Below, piece after piece: positions 25,713 through 34,979 of a stretch of DNA of 64,000 nucleotides. Source of the stretch: Pseudoxanthomonas sp. PXM02 (lineage in GTDB: Bacteria > Pseudomonadota > Gammaproteobacteria > Xanthomonadales > Xanthomonadaceae); assembly GCF_014851805.1 (NCBI RefSeq), contig NZ_JACVAK010000003.1:519501-583500 (forward strand), given 5' to 3'. Every line of letters starts with the position of its first letter. Within the stretch, counting starts at the first letter, position 1. A program made the translations under genes and the position numbers. The notes beneath the pieces were generated by a model. It was not told the DNA's origin. It did no database searches and saw only the letters and a program-made list of their open reading frames with translations.

Positions 25713-26338
25713 GCGTCCGCGTCGCCCTGGCCGACGACCAGGCGCTGGTCCGCGCGGGCCTGCGCGCCCTGCTGAAAGCGCAACAGGTGGAGGTGGTGTT
25801 CGAAGCCGACGACGGCGCCGACCTGCTGGCGAAGCTGGAGTCGCAACCGGTGGACGTGGTGCTCAGCGACATCCGCATGCCGGGCGTGGATGGTATCGAC
25901 GCGCTGATCCAGCTGCGCGAGCGCGGTGATCGCACGCCGTTCCTGCTGCTGACCACCTTCGACGACAGCGACCTGCTGCTGCGCGCCACCGATGCCGGCG
26001 CCCAAGGCTTCCTGCTGAAGGACGCCGCACCGGAAGACCTGCACGACGCCATCCAGCGCGTGGCCGCTGGCGAGACGCTGCTGCAGCCGGTGAGCACCGA
26101 TCCCGTGCGTGCGCGCTTCCGTTTCCGCGACGAAGCGCCGCCCACCGACACCTTCAGCGAACGCGAGGTCGCGATCCTGCGCCTGCTGGCCGGCGGCTAC
26201 TCGAACAAGGAAATCGCGCGCACGCTGTTCCTCGCCGAAGGCACGGTGAAGAACTACGTCTCCACCATCCTAGACAAACTGGGAACGCGCGACCGCACCC
26301 GCGCCGTGCTGAAGGCGATCACGCTGAGGATCATCTGA
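25709..26338 (+). CDS. LuxR/NarL family response regulator
   Basis: A 209-residue response regulator and partner of the preceding kinase. Receiver domain: acidic pair Asp9-Asp10, phospho-acceptor Asp54 in VVLSDIRMPG, and the conserved lysine in FLLKDAAPED. Output domain: LuxR-type helix-turn-helix in FSEREVAILRLLAGGYSNKEIARTLFLAEGTVKNYVSTILDKL (about residues 150-193). It overlaps the kinase gene by four bases. Target genes are not evident; the next gene downstream is on the other strand, beyond a REP-like palindrome. Confidence 0.94.
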   Translation: MSVRVALADDQALVRAGLRALLKAQQVEVVFEADDGADLLAKLESQPVDVVLSDIRMPGVDGIDALIQLRERGDRTPFLLLTTFDDSDLLLRATDAGAQGFLLKDAAPEDLHDAIQRVAAGETLLQPVSTDPVRARFRFRDEAPPTDTFSEREVAILRLLAGGYSNKEIARTLFLAEGTVKNYVSTILDKLGTRDRTRAVLKAITLRII

Positions 26339-26358
26339 AGGACGCCGACCCTGCTTCC

Positions 26359-26425
26359 TGTGGGAGCGACGTCAGTCGCGATGCTTTTCTACTGACCGTC
26401 CATCGCGACTGACGTCGCTCCCACA
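26359..26425. repeat. REP-like palindrome, copy 3 (GTCAGT type)
   Basis: Perfect 25-base inverted arms starting TGTGGGAGCGACGTCAGTCG, with a 17-base loop. Compared with copies 1 and 2 one base differs in the arm (A to C), and the opposite arm carries the matching change. It lies between convergent genes. Confidence 0.9.
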
Positions 26426-26443
26426 CCTGGCATCACGGGCGCG

Positions 26444-27679
26444 TCAGAACACCCACACCATCGCCGCACCGGCGGCGAGCGCGATCAGCAGGCCCGCCGA
26501 TACGCGCAGCCCATAGGCCGCGCCGCCGCTGACCCAGGCAATGACGGACTTGGCGATCAGGCTGGCCGACAGCAGCGCCAGCATCCACCAGCGTGCCTCT
26601 GACGCTTCAAGCCCACCACGCGCGAACTGGTTGGCCAGCGTCGCCACTGCCGCATGCAGTTCCGCCGCCGCGGACAACGCGGCCGCCGCCATCGCACCGC
26701 GCGGCCCGATCCATGCGGCCAGCGCCGCCGCGACGAACGTCAGCACGGCGACCAGCAGCGCGAAGCCCAGCGCCTGGCCGAAGCGGAACATGCGGCTTTC
26801 GGACGTCGGTGGTTTCACCGTCTCATCGCGACCCGCGCGCAGTCCCACCAGTCCGCCCGCCAACAACACCGCACCGATCGCGCACAGCTCCGGCAGCAGG
26901 TCACGCACCAGCGGCGGCGATACCGCCCACAGGATCGGCACGCACAACGTCAGCGAAGCGAGATTGGACAGCAACGCCGCGGCGACGGCAGAACGCAGTA
27001 GCGCCGGTGTTTCCTTCGCCCGCTGGCCGAACCCGATCGTCGCCGCCGTCGACGACACATAGCCGGCGAAGAAACCCGCCGCCGCCAGCCCCCAACGATT
27101 GCCGACCAGGCGGAGCACGATGTGGCCCAGCGCGCTGACCGCCATCACCAGCACAACCAGCTTCCAGATCGTGGCCAGGTTGATCGCCTCGAACGGACCG
27201 ATGGCGCGGTCCGGCAGGATCGGCAGGATCACCAGCGCGGAGGCCAGCAGCAGCAGGCCGTCGAAGACCTCGCGCTCGCTGAAGGTTTCGCGGGTCAGTT
27301 CGTGCAGCGGCTGCTTGGCGTACAGCAGCACGGCGACGACGACCGCCAGCCCCGTTGCCAGTGCCGGCGTACGCATCGCCATGGCGCCGAGCAGGAACGT
27401 CACCACCAGCGTCACCTCGCTGGTCAGGCCGGGGTCGTCCCGGTGGGTCGCCCGGTAGGCCATCGCCGCCAGCACGCCGGTGATGCCCAGGCCGACCAGC
27501 AGCACCGGCTGGCCGAGCGAGGCGGCCACCGCTGCGCCCAGCGCCACCAGCGCATGCGTGCGCAGGCCGGCGATCTTGTGGCCGCGCCCGCCGCTACGTT
27601 CGCGCACCAGCCCGATCAGCAGGCCGAGCCCGAGCGCCGAGGACAGGGCCAGCCAGGTCTGCGGGGTCGCTTCGTCCAT
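26444..27679 (-). CDS. MgtC/SapB family membrane protein with DUF4010 domain
   Basis: A 411-residue integral membrane protein with about twelve hydrophobic helices. The N-terminal third is MgtC/SapB-like, with [16 protein letters not shown] and [19 protein letters not shown]. The rest is the DUF4010 domain, with [20 protein letters not shown] and the closing alanine-rich helices. The function of this longer family is not established; MgtC proper influences ATP synthase and magnesium limitation. The start is the ATG of [12 protein letters not shown] directly before the first helix; an upstream methionine would add basic, low-complexity residues that overlap the fbp promoter area. It is divergent from fbp. 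Confidence 0.85.
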   Translation of the reverse strand: MDEATPQTWLALSSALGLGLLIGLVRERSGGRGHKIAGLRTHALVALGAAVAASLGQPVLLVGLGITGVLAAMAYRATHRDDPGLTSEVTLVVTFLLGAMAMRTPALATGLAVVVAVLLYAKQPLHELTRETFSEREVFDGLLLLASALVILPILPDRAIGPFEAINLATIWKLVVLVMAVSALGHIVLRLVGNRWGLAAAGFFAGYVSSTAATIGFGQRAKETPALLRSAVAAALLSNLASLTLCVPILWAVSPPLVRDLLPELCAIGAVLLAGGLVGLRAGRDETVKPPTSESRMFRFGQALGFALLVAVLTFVAAALAAWIGPRGAMAAAALSAAAELHAAVATLANQFARGGLEASEARWWMLALLSASLIAKSVIAWVSGGAAYGLRVSAGLLIALAAGAAMVWVF

Positions 27680-27776
27680 CCGATCCTTCCTTATCCGGTC
27701 CGCGAGCATAGCGAATGGTCTTGCATTGGTCTCATTAACCCGGACAATGCGCGCCACCTTCGCCGTGGACCCCATC

Positions 27777-28808
27777 ATGCCCGCTCCCGCTCCGTCCGCC
27801 GTCTCGCTGAGCCGCTACCTGATCGAAGAACAGCGTGCCGGCCGCATCAGCGCCGACCTGCGCCAGCTGATCGCGGTGGTGGCCCGCGCCTGCACCAGCA
27901 TCTCGATCGCGGTCAGCAAGGGCGCACTGGGCGGCGTGCTGGGCGACGCCGGCACCGGCAACGTGCAGGGCGAGGCGCAGAAGAAGCTGGATGTGCTGAG
28001 CAACGACATCCTGCTGGAAGCCAATGCCTGGGGTGGCCACCTGGCCGCCTGCGCCTCGGAGGAAATGGACCACAGCCAGCCGATCCCGGATGCCTATCCG
28101 CGCGGCGGCTTCCTGCTGCTGTTCGATCCGCTGGACGGCAGCTCCAACATCGACGTCAACGTCTCGGTCGGCACCATCTTCTCGGTGCTGCGTTGCCCGG
28201 ACGGTGTGACGAAGCCCGGCGACGAGCACTTCCTGCAGCCGGGTCGCGAACAGGTCGCCGCCGGCTACTGCATCTACGGCCCCAGCACGATGCTGGTGCT
28301 GACCACCGGCAACGGCACGCACGCGTTCACGCTGGACCGCGAGCAGGGCGCCTTCGTGCTGACCCAGCGCGACATGCGGATTCCGGAAGAGACGAAGGAG
28401 TTCGCCATCAACATGTCGAACCAGCGCCACTGGGAAGCGCCGATGCAGGGCTACGTCGACGACCTGCTGGCCGGCAAGGAAGGTCCGCGCGGCAAGGACT
28501 TCAACATGCGCTGGATCGCCAGCATGGTCGCCGACGTGCATCGCATCCTGACCCGCGGCGGGATCTTCATCTATCCGTGGGACCGCAAGGATCCGGGCAA
28601 GGCGGGCAAGCTGCGCCTGATGTACGAAGCCAACCCGATGGGCATGCTGGTCGAACAGGCCGGCGGCGCCGCCAGCACCGGCCGCGAGGACATCCTGTCG
28701 CTGCGCCCGACCCAGCTGCACCAGCGCGTGCCGGTGTTCCTGGGCTCGAAGAAGGAAGTCGAGGCCGCGGTTGGCTACCACCGGGCGCACGACACCGCAG
28801 CGGCGTGA
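27777..28808 (+). CDS. fbp: Fructose-1,6-bisphosphatase, class 1
   Basis: A 343-residue class 1 fructose-1,6-bisphosphatase, the gluconeogenic enzyme giving fructose 6-phosphate. Metal- and substrate-binding blocks are seen: [28 protein letters not shown] (the class signature [10 protein letters not shown]), [12 protein letters not shown] and the late GGIFIYPWD plus LMYEANPM segment. Length is normal. The ATG at 27777 begins [19 protein letters not shown]; a methionine ten codons upstream is possible but less like the family. It is divergent from the MgtC-like gene and followed by a small exported-protein gene. Confidence 0.95.
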   Translation: MPAPAPSAVSLSRYLIEEQRAGRISADLRQLIAVVARACTSISIAVSKGALGGVLGDAGTGNVQGEAQKKLDVLSNDILLEANAWGGHLAACASEEMDHSQPIPDAYPRGGFLLLFDPLDGSSNIDVNVSVGTIFSVLRCPDGVTKPGDEHFLQPGREQVAAGYCIYGPSTMLVLTTGNGTHAFTLDREQGAFVLTQRDMRIPEETKEFAINMSNQRHWEAPMQGYVDDLLAGKEGPRGKDFNMRWIASMVADVHRILTRGGIFIYPWDRKDPGKAGKLRLMYEANPMGMLVEQAGGAASTGREDILSLRPTQLHQRVPVFLGSKKEVEAAVGYHRAHDTAAA

Positions 28809-28865
28809 CCGGACGCGGCTAGAATCGACGCGGATGCGGAGATGTCCCTCCGCCGGGAGAGCCGG

Positions 28866-29399
28866 GTGACGCGAGCGCAAACCCTGTGGGCGATCATCGT
28901 GCTGGCCTGCCTGCCCGGCATGGCCACGGCGCAAGCACCCGCCGAGACCGACCAGGCGAAGTTCGTCCGGCTGACGCGCCACCTGGAACGGTTTCCGCTC
29001 GACCCGGATGCGAAACCGATGCGCGCCTGGCTGCTGGAGTGGGCCGTCCGGACACCGGATCTGGTGGTCACCGTGTGCCGTTTCCTCGAGCCGAAGCTGG
29101 AAGTGGAGTCGCACTACGACGGCCTGCTCTTCATGCAGATGCTGTACGGCAATGCCGCCTGGCAGATCACCCATCCCGAACAGCGCGCCGATGTGGTCGC
29201 GCCGCAGGTTGCGGGTGTGCGCAGCGCGCTGAAGGCCTACGCCGAAATCAGCATCGAACGCCCGGAAGCGCAGATCGCGGTGTTCGACACGCTGGCGCTT
29301 GCAGACCAGCGAGGCACGCTGGAGAAGACGCTGGAACCGCGGATCCTCGAGGCGTGCCGCAAGGATGCCGGCCCGTCGACCGGCGACGGATCCTCCTGA
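28866..29399 (+). CDS. Hypothetical exported protein
   Basis: A 177-residue protein that I do not recognise. It starts with a clear signal peptide (MTRAQTLWAIIVLACLPGMATA-Q) and is otherwise alpha-helical in character, with WLLEWAVRTPDLVVTVCRFL and HYDGLLFMQMLYGNAAWQI. The start was placed at GTG 28866 because GGGAGA lies five bases before it; an in-frame ATG at 28842 has its only purine-rich site directly abutting it. It sits 57 bases after fbp and 16 bases before the oxygenase gene. Its coding nature is supported by the signal peptide and by codon use like its neighbours. Confidence 0.75.
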   Translation: MTRAQTLWAIIVLACLPGMATAQAPAETDQAKFVRLTRHLERFPLDPDAKPMRAWLLEWAVRTPDLVVTVCRFLEPKLEVESHYDGLLFMQMLYGNAAWQITHPEQRADVVAPQVAGVRSALKAYAEISIERPEAQIAVFDTLALADQRGTLEKTLEPRILEACRKDAGPSTGDGSS

Positions 29400-29415
29400 T
29401 GGATTGCATGCCCGC

Positions 29416-30114
29416 ATGAGCAACGACTTCATCGAGGTCTACCCCGACGCGCTGGACGCGGAGACCTGTCGCGCCATCGTCGCGCGCTTCGACGGCAGCG
29501 GGCAGGACCAGCCTGGACACGTCGGCGGCGGACACTACCCCGAACTCAAGCACAGCCGCGACATCAGCATCAGCGGTGTCGCCGAATGGCGCGACGTGGA
29601 ACAGCGCCTCAACCTGGCCGTACTCACCGGCCTGCAGCAGTACCTGCGCACCTATCCCTTCAGCCTGATCGCACCGCTGATGCTGCAGCAGCCGGATGCG
29701 GAGGGCGTGCTGCACCGCCTGCGCTACGACGATGTCGCCGGCATGGACGATGCCGCGCTGATGAAGCTGGTGATGAAGGTCTTCGTGCCGGGCAAGATCA
29801 ACCTGCAGCGATACACGGCGGGCGAGGGTGGCTATCCGTACTGGCATTGCGAGCTGTTCCCGAAGGCGCCGGATGCGGAGACCCTGCACCGCCACGTGCT
29901 GTGGACGATCTATCTCAACGATGGCTTCGGCGCCGGCGAAACGGAGTTCTTCCACCAGCAGCGCAAGATCGTGCCGCGCACCGGCAGCCTGCTGATCGCG
30001 CCGACGGCGTTCACCCACACCCATCGCGGCAACCGGCCGCTGCACGGCGACAAGTACATCGCGACCAGCTGGGTGTTGTTCCAGCGCGCCGAGCGGTTAT
30101 ACGGCGGCCGCTGA
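29416..30114 (+). CDS. 2-oxoglutarate/Fe(II)-dependent oxygenase family protein
   Basis: A 232-residue protein of the 2OG-Fe(II) dioxygenase fold (prolyl-4-hydroxylase-like). Probable iron ligands are His and Glu in GYPYWHCELFP (HxE rather than the commoner HxD) and the distal His in FTHTHRGNRP, followed by the 2-oxoglutarate-binding Arg. LWTIYLNDGFGAGETEFF fits the strand before it. Substrate is unknown: protein, small molecule or lipid are all possible. The ATG at 29416 gives a natural N-terminus (MSNDFIEVYPDALDAETC). Its last 18 bases overlap the convergent deoxyribosyltransferase-like gene. Confidence 0.82.
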   Translation: MSNDFIEVYPDALDAETCRAIVARFDGSGQDQPGHVGGGHYPELKHSRDISISGVAEWRDVEQRLNLAVLTGLQQYLRTYPFSLIAPLMLQQPDAEGVLHRLRYDDVAGMDDAALMKLVMKVFVPGKINLQRYTAGEGGYPYWHCELFPKAPDAETLHRHVLWTIYLNDGFGAGETEFFHQQRKIVPRTGSLLIAPTAFTHTHRGNRPLHGDKYIATSWVLFQRAERLYGGR

Positions 30115-30648
30115 CAGACTTGCCCGCCGCTGCGCGTCCACGTCGGCGCGCAGGCGTCGCAGGGCGGTCTCCGCATCACCCACGACGATCACGCTGGGCA
30201 CGGCCAGCATCAGGTTGAGCGGCAGGCCGAACTCCTCCAGTTCCCATCCGCCGGCATCGAGACCGTCGGCCTTGCCAAGGTACTGTGGACACCGCTGACG
30301 GATGCGGTCGGCCAGACTGCCGCCTTCGGGCACGTACCCGTACACCGGCTTGCCGCGGGCGATCGCGTAACCGACTTCGAAGCACGTACCGCTGTCCGGC
30401 TCGGCACCACGGAAGAAGTCGAGGTTGGCCAGCACCGCGTCGGCGGCATCGAGCAGGCCGAGGTCCGCGCGATAGATCCAGCGCGCCGTCTCGAGCCGGT
30501 CACCGGTGGCATGCCCGGCCACCTGGGCATCCAGCGGAAACAGACCTTCGAAGCCGTAGCGCGCGCACAGCGCCTTCAACCGTTCGCCGTGCGCCACGGC
30601 ATCGGGGCGGAAGATGTCGGGACCGGCGAGGTAGAGCGACTGGATCAT
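30097..30648 (-). CDS. Nucleoside 2-deoxyribosyltransferase family protein
   Basis: A 183-residue protein of the nucleoside 2-deoxyribosyltransferase family. Key features are the start MIQSLYLAGPDIFRPDA, the aspartate-containing strand DLGLLDAADAVLANLDFF, the family GTCFEVGYAIARGKPVYGY segment with the catalytic glutamate, and LNLMLAVPSVIV near the end. These enzymes move deoxyribose between bases or hydrolyse nucleotide glycosidic bonds, and are used in salvage or in removal of odd nucleotides. The start was set at the ATG before the first strand; the extension upstream is basic and not family-like. It is convergent with the oxygenase, overlapping by 18 bases. Confidence 0.87.
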   Translation of the reverse strand: MIQSLYLAGPDIFRPDAVAHGERLKALCARYGFEGLFPLDAQVAGHATGDRLETARWIYRADLGLLDAADAVLANLDFFRGAEPDSGTCFEVGYAIARGKPVYGYVPEGGSLADRIRQRCPQYLGKADGLDAGGWELEEFGLPLNLMLAVPSVIVVGDAETALRRLRADVDAQRRASLSAAAV

Positions 30649-30732
30649 CGTGTGCGCACGCGGAGGGAAGCCTGCATTCTCCGCAGGCACGCGCTTCCTT
30701 CGATGTGACCGATCGTCGCAGCGCAATGCAGG

Positions 30733-31821
30733 TCAGAACAACTCGCCCTGGGGCGAAGACGCACGCGGCGGCACGAAGCGCGTGCAATCGAACGGCGGAT
30801 GACGGCGCCCCTCGAAGCCGGCGCGCTTCAAGGCCAGCGCGAAGCGTCGCGCCAGCAGGTCCGCGTACACGCCCTCGCCACGGAGCCGCCTGCCGAAGCG
30901 GCTGTCGTAATCCTTGCCCCCGCGCAGCTGCTGGATCGTGCTCATCACGTGCGCCGCGCGATCCGGCAGGTGCGTCTGCAACCAGTCGCGGAACAGCGGC
31001 GCGACTTCATGCGGCAGCCGCAGCAGCACGTAGCCGGCCGCGGTGGCGCCGGCGTCCCGCGCCGCGTCGAGTACCGCTTCCAGCTCGTGGTCGTTCACCC
31101 ACGGAATGACAGGCGCGAACATCACGCCCACCGGTATGCCGGCCTCGCCGAGGCGCTTCACCGCCCGCAGGCGACTGTGCGGCGCCGAGGCGCGTGGCTC
31201 CAGTCGCGAAGACAGGCCGTTGTCCAGCGTGGTGATGGAGAAGTAGACATGCACCAGGTTCTCCCGCGCCATGGGCGCCAGCAGATCCATGTCGCGCTCG
31301 ATCAGCGCGTTCTTGGTGATCAGCGAGAACGGATGCTTCGTCTCGGCCAGCACCTCGATGATCCGGCGTGTCAGCTGCAGCCTGCGTTCGGTCGGCTGGT
31401 AGGCGTCGGTGTTGATGCCCAGCGAGATCGGTTTCGGTTCGTAGCCCCGCTTCGACAGCTCGCGCCGCAGCACCTCGGCGGCGTTGGTCTTGGCGAAGAT
31501 CTTCGTCTCGAAGTCCAGTCCCGGCGACAGGTCGAGGTAGGCGTGCGAAGGACGGGCGAAACAGTACGAACACCCGTGCTCGCAACCCCGGTAAGGATTC
31601 AGCGACTGGTCGAACGGGATGTCCGGGGACTGGTTGCGGGTGATGACGCTGCGCGCGACCTCCTCGATGATCTCGGTGCGCGGTGACGAGGTGATGTCGC
31701 CTTCGGTATCGGCCTCGTGCCAGCCATCGTCGACCGCATCCGGTGTGGTCACGGCGAACCGCCCCGGCAGGTATCCGGTGGAACCCCGTCCCTTGATGCC
31801 CGGTCGGCCGCGCGTTGTCAT
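30733..31821 (-). CDS. PA0069 family radical SAM protein
   Basis: A 362-residue radical SAM enzyme of the PA0069/SplB-like family. The 4Fe-4S cluster motif is CEHGCSYC in NPYRGCEHGCSYCFARPSH, at about residues 78-85. Further family stretches are SLGINTDAYQPTERRLQLTR, FSLITKNALIERD, GVMFAPVIPWVNDHELEAVL and the late RRHPPFDCTRFVPP. It resembles spore photoproduct lyase in layout, but these non-sporulating relatives have no proven reaction; DNA or nucleotide chemistry is a guess helped by the nucleoside-processing gene that follows 84 bases downstream on the same strand. The ATG at 31821 is the first start. Confidence 0.9.
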   Translation of the reverse strand: MTTRGRPGIKGRGSTGYLPGRFAVTTPDAVDDGWHEADTEGDITSSPRTEIIEEVARSVITRNQSPDIPFDQSLNPYRGCEHGCSYCFARPSHAYLDLSPGLDFETKIFAKTNAAEVLRRELSKRGYEPKPISLGINTDAYQPTERRLQLTRRIIEVLAETKHPFSLITKNALIERDMDLLAPMARENLVHVYFSITTLDNGLSSRLEPRASAPHSRLRAVKRLGEAGIPVGVMFAPVIPWVNDHELEAVLDAARDAGATAAGYVLLRLPHEVAPLFRDWLQTHLPDRAAHVMSTIQQLRGGKDYDSRFGRRLRGEGVYADLLARRFALALKRAGFEGRRHPPFDCTRFVPPRASSPQGELF

Positions 31822-31878
31822 GCCGGGAGCTTACGCCGACGTCGTCGCATGTAACGCGACACCGCATAGAATCGTCCC

Positions 31879-33333
31879 ATGCACGACATGCTTGGCGCCT
31901 TGGGCGACTTCTTTTCCTCGCTTCCCCACCTCAAATGGTGGGTGACGCTGGCATGGCTGCTGTACCTGGTGCCGCTGTGCGCCTGGATCGTCCTGCAGAA
32001 GCGCGAGCCGGTTGCCACGCTCAGCTGGCTGCTGTCGCTGGCGCTGCTGCCCTACGTGGGTTACCTGATCTACTTCCTGCTTGGCCCGCAGCGCATCAAG
32101 CGGCACCAGCTGCGACGCACCCGCTCGCGCGCGGGCGTGGAGAGCTATGAGGTTTTCGCACCTGCGGATGGCAAGAGCGCCGAGTTGCCAATGCTCGCGC
32201 AGAAGACCACCGGGCTGCCGCCTTCGTCGGCAACGTCCGTGCAGCAGCTGATCGATGGCTGCGCCACCTACCAAGCCATCCTCGATGCGATCGCCATCGC
32301 GGAGAACCACATCCACCTGGAGTACTACATCTTCAATGGCGACCGCACGGGTCAGCGCATCCTCGATGCGCTGGCGGTGAAGGCCCGCGAAGGCGTGAAG
32401 GTACGGCTGTTGCTGGATGCGGTGGGCTCCAACCGGTTGAAGAAACGCGCGTTGGATGCACTGGTCGCGGCCGGTGGCGAGTACGCGTGGTTCCACCCCA
32501 CGCGGTTCCGTCCCTTCACCCGGCCCTGGCTCAACCTGCGCACGCATCGCAAGATCGTGGTGGTCGACGGACGCATCGCCTTCACCGGTGGCATCAACGT
32601 CACCGACGAGGAAGACGAGTCCCTGCGCGAGGATGCCTACCGCGATCTTCACCTGCGGCTGGAAGGCGAGATCGTGCGCAGCATCCAGCAGGTGTTTGTC
32701 GAGGACTGGGTGTACGCGACCGGCCAGCAGCGCAAGGACTTCCAGGGCACGCGACTGTGGAGTGCCAACGATGCCAGTGTGCGCGGCGGTATCGCCGTGC
32801 AGGCGCTCATCTCGGGCCCGGACTCGGGCTGGGAACCGATCCATCGCGCCAAGGTGGCGGCGATCCACGAGGCGAAGCAGCGGGTATGGCTGGTGACGCC
32901 CTACTTCGTGCCCGGCGAGGCGGCGCGGATGGCGCTGACGTCGGCCGCGCTCGGCGGACTCGACGTCCGCCTGGTGGTGCCCAAGGTCAGCGACTCGCGG
33001 TTGGTGACGCTGGCGGCGCGCTCGTACTTCGATGAGTTGCTGGCCGCAGGGGTGAAGGTGTACGAGTACGGGCCGCGGATGATGCACAGCAAGGCACTGC
33101 TGTGCGACGACGCGCTGGCGATCATCGGCAGCGCCAACTTCGACCATCGCAGCTTCCGGCTGAACTTCGAGATTTCGATGATGTTCCGCGATCGCGGCGT
33201 CGCCGGCACGCTCGCGCAGTGGCTGGAAGGCGAGATCGCCGCCAGCGAACCTGTGAAGCTCCAGCGTCAACGCTCGCTGTGGCGGCACCGGCTGCCCGAG
33301 GCGCTCGCGCGGCTGATGTCGCCGTTGCTGTGA
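31879..33333 (+). CDS. cls: Cardiolipin synthase
   Basis: A 484-residue phospholipase-D-type cardiolipin synthase of the inner membrane, making cardiolipin from phosphatidylglycerol. Two N-terminal membrane helices (about 15-35 and 45-70) precede the catalytic domain. The two HKD motifs are HRKIVVVDGRIAFTGG (His223) and HSKALLCDDALAIIGSANFD (His403). Length and order are those of the ClsA type. It is divergent from the radical SAM gene with 57 bases between the start codons. Confidence 0.94.
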   Translation: MHDMLGALGDFFSSLPHLKWWVTLAWLLYLVPLCAWIVLQKREPVATLSWLLSLALLPYVGYLIYFLLGPQRIKRHQLRRTRSRAGVESYEVFAPADGKSAELPMLAQKTTGLPPSSATSVQQLIDGCATYQAILDAIAIAENHIHLEYYIFNGDRTGQRILDALAVKAREGVKVRLLLDAVGSNRLKKRALDALVAAGGEYAWFHPTRFRPFTRPWLNLRTHRKIVVVDGRIAFTGGINVTDEEDESLREDAYRDLHLRLEGEIVRSIQQVFVEDWVYATGQQRKDFQGTRLWSANDASVRGGIAVQALISGPDSGWEPIHRAKVAAIHEAKQRVWLVTPYFVPGEAARMALTSAALGGLDVRLVVPKVSDSRLVTLAARSYFDELLAAGVKVYEYGPRMMHSKALLCDDALAIIGSANFDHRSFRLNFEISMMFRDRGVAGTLAQWLEGEIAASEPVKLQRQRSLWRHRLPEALARLMSPLL

Positions 33334-33398
33334 AGCACGCCCGTTTTTGAGGCGGGACGGAAGCGGTAAGATGCGGCCACCGAGCCCGGGGGTGGACG

Positions 33399-33659
33399 AT
33401 GCACTGGCTTTTCCTGTTGATGGCGATCGGCTGCATGTTCATGGCCGTGCGCACGACCTCGACTGGTCTGATGGTCGTCCTGCTGCTGGCGGCGCTGGGC
33501 CTGTTCGTGGCGTGGTTCATGGCGCGTGCCTCGCGCCGGCTGGGCGAAATGAGCCGCGACCCGTCGATGATGATCGACCCGGCCGAACTCCGCCGACTGC
33601 GTGAGCTGGCCGAGGCGCGGCGCAACGCCCCGCCCCCGTCGGAGCCACCGACCCCGTGA
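33399..33659 (+). CDS. Small membrane protein of unknown function
   Basis: An 86-residue protein with two adjacent membrane helices (about residues 2-18 and 23-44) followed by a charged tail [29 protein letters not shown] and a proline-rich end. It is probably an inner-membrane protein with the tail in the cytoplasm. It was not recognised. GGGGGTGG lies seven bases or so before the ATG. Its stop codon overlaps the GTG start of pdxJ (GTGA), so the two genes are translationally coupled. Confidence 0.78.
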   Translation: MHWLFLLMAIGCMFMAVRTTSTGLMVVLLLAALGLFVAWFMARASRRLGEMSRDPSMMIDPAELRRLRELAEARRNAPPPSEPPTP

Positions 33660-34426
33660 CCCTGCTCAGCGTCAACGTCAACAAGGTCGCGGTACTGAGG
33701 AATTCCCGGGGTGGCGCCGAGCCGGACGTGGTACGTGCGGCGACGGCCTGCCTGGCTGCGGGTGCGCACGGCATCACCGTGCATCCGCGCCCTGACCAGC
33801 GCCACATCCGTCCCGATGATGTCCGTGCGTTGTCCCGGCTGACGCGCGCGAACGGCGTCGAACTCAACGTGGAAGGCAATCCGTTCGCTCCGCCGCGAGG
33901 AGACTACCCCGGCTTCCTGGCGCTATGCGACGAGGTGCGACCGGCACAGGCGACCCTGGTGCCGGACGGCGACGGACAGATCACGTCCGACCACGGCTTC
34001 GACTTCTCCCGCGACACCGATCGCCTGCAGCCACTCGTAGCCGCGCTCAAGGCGATGGGATGCCGGGTCAGCCTGTTCGTGGACGCCGGCTGCGAAGGGC
34101 TGGAGAACGCGGTGCGCATCGGGGCGGACCGCATCGAGGTCTACACGGGACCGTTCGCGGAAGCCGCCGCGCATGGCGAAGCTTCCGAAGCGCTTGCTCT
34201 TTGCGTCCAGACCGCACGGGAAGCCCAGGCGCTTGGCCTGGGCGTCAACGCGGGGCACGATCTCAGCCAGGACAACCTGGGCCTGTTTTTGAGCACCGTG
34301 CCCGATGTGCTCGAAGTCTCCATCGGCCACGCATTGATCGGCGAGGCGCTTTACGCCGGCCTGGAAAGCACCATCGGACGCTATCTGGATATTCTTGCAG
34401 TGCCACCGACCGAAGGCCGGGGCTGA
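33656..34426 (+). CDS. pdxJ: Pyridoxine 5'-phosphate synthase PdxJ
   Basis: A 256-residue PdxJ that condenses 1-deoxy-D-xylulose 5-phosphate with 3-amino-1-hydroxyacetone 1-phosphate to give pyridoxine 5'-phosphate. Conserved residues are seen in [42 protein letters not shown] (catalytic glutamate), [31 protein letters not shown] and VSIGHALI. It starts at GTG (33656), overlapping the previous stop by four bases; the product [12 protein letters not shown] matches the family. The hairpin at its stop codon separates it from the convergent exbD group. Confidence 0.95.
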   Translation: MTLLSVNVNKVAVLRNSRGGAEPDVVRAATACLAAGAHGITVHPRPDQRHIRPDDVRALSRLTRANGVELNVEGNPFAPPRGDYPGFLALCDEVRPAQATLVPDGDGQITSDHGFDFSRDTDRLQPLVAALKAMGCRVSLFVDAGCEGLENAVRIGADRIEVYTGPFAEAAAHGEASEALALCVQTAREAQALGLGVNAGHDLSQDNLGLFLSTVPDVLEVSIGHALIGEALYAGLESTIGRYLDILAVPPTEGRG

Positions 34427-34437
34427 AAACAGCCCCG
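34418..34437. terminator. Hairpin at the pdxJ stop codon
   Basis: Perfect eight-base stem CGGGGCTG / CAGCCCCG with an AAAA loop. The pdxJ TGA codon lies across the stem and loop. There is no clear T run, so termination strength is uncertain; it sits between convergent pdxJ and exbD. Confidence 0.45.
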
Positions 34438-34450
34438 CCCCGCGAAGCGG

Positions 34451-34846
34451 TCAGTTCCTCATCACGATGTTGCCAAGGCCACTGGCCTCGGCCTGGGCCA
34501 GCGCACTGACTAACTGCTGGTAATCGGCACCTTCCGCGGCTTCGACCTGCAGCACCGTGCGGGGATCGGAGACGCGCGCATCCTCGAGCCGCAGACGCAA
34601 TTCGGACAACGTCACGGCGCGATCGTCCAGGGTATAGGCACCCGCCAACCCGACCTTGAGCACCAGGTCATTCGGGGGATCGACCGGCTTTACCGGGACG
34701 GGCTGAGGCAGCATCGCGTCGATCGGGCGTGACAGCATCGGCGCGGTGACCATGAAGATCACCAGAAGGACCAGCATCACGTCCACCAGCGGGGTGATGT
34801 TGATCTCGGCCAGTTCGGAACGGCTTGCGGAAACGGAGAACGCCAT
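34451..34846 (-). CDS. exbD: ExbD/TolR family protein (third ExbD paralogue)
   Basis: A 131-residue ExbD-type protein with one membrane helix near residues 20-42 and a periplasmic domain. The helix begins [17 protein letters not shown], with Asp22 as the protonatable residue that couples proton flow in ExbBD motors. It is more divergent than the two neighbours, with a different periplasmic domain (EAAEGADYQQLVSALAQAEASG). The ATG has an exceptionally strong ribosome site, AAGGAGGTG, four bases before it, and a terminator lies between it and the upstream exbD2, so it is probably expressed separately. It may serve an alternative receptor set. Confidence 0.88.
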   Translation of the reverse strand: MAFSVSASRSELAEINITPLVDVMLVLLVIFMVTAPMLSRPIDAMLPQPVPVKPVDPPNDLVLKVGLAGAYTLDDRAVTLSELRLRLEDARVSDPRTVLQVEAAEGADYQQLVSALAQAEASGLGNIVMRN

Positions 34847-34861
34847 GGCACACCTCCTTCT

Positions 34862-34881
34862 GTCGGAACCGTGATTCCGAC
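34862..34881 (-). other. Leader hairpin upstream of the third exbD
   Basis: GTCGGAA (34862-34868) and TTCCGAC (34875-34881) form a seven-base perfect stem with a six-base loop, 15 bases upstream of the exbD start codon and directly before its strong ribosome site. Confidence 0.4.
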
Positions 34882-34925
34882 GCTACGCCCGTTACCCACC
34901 GCACCGCAAGGGGTGGCGAACGCCC

Positions 34926-34956
34926 AAAGAAAAACGCCGCCCGGGTGGGCGGCGTT
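34926..34956 (-). terminator. Rho-independent terminator after exbD2
   Basis: On the minus strand, a ten-base stem AACGCCGCCC / GGGCGGCGTT with a four-base loop is followed by TTTTTCTTT. It closes the tonB-exbB-exbD1-exbD2 transcription unit 24 bases after the exbD2 stop. Confidence 0.9.
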
Positions 34957-34979
34957 CAATGGGGTGTTGCGCGTCAGGT

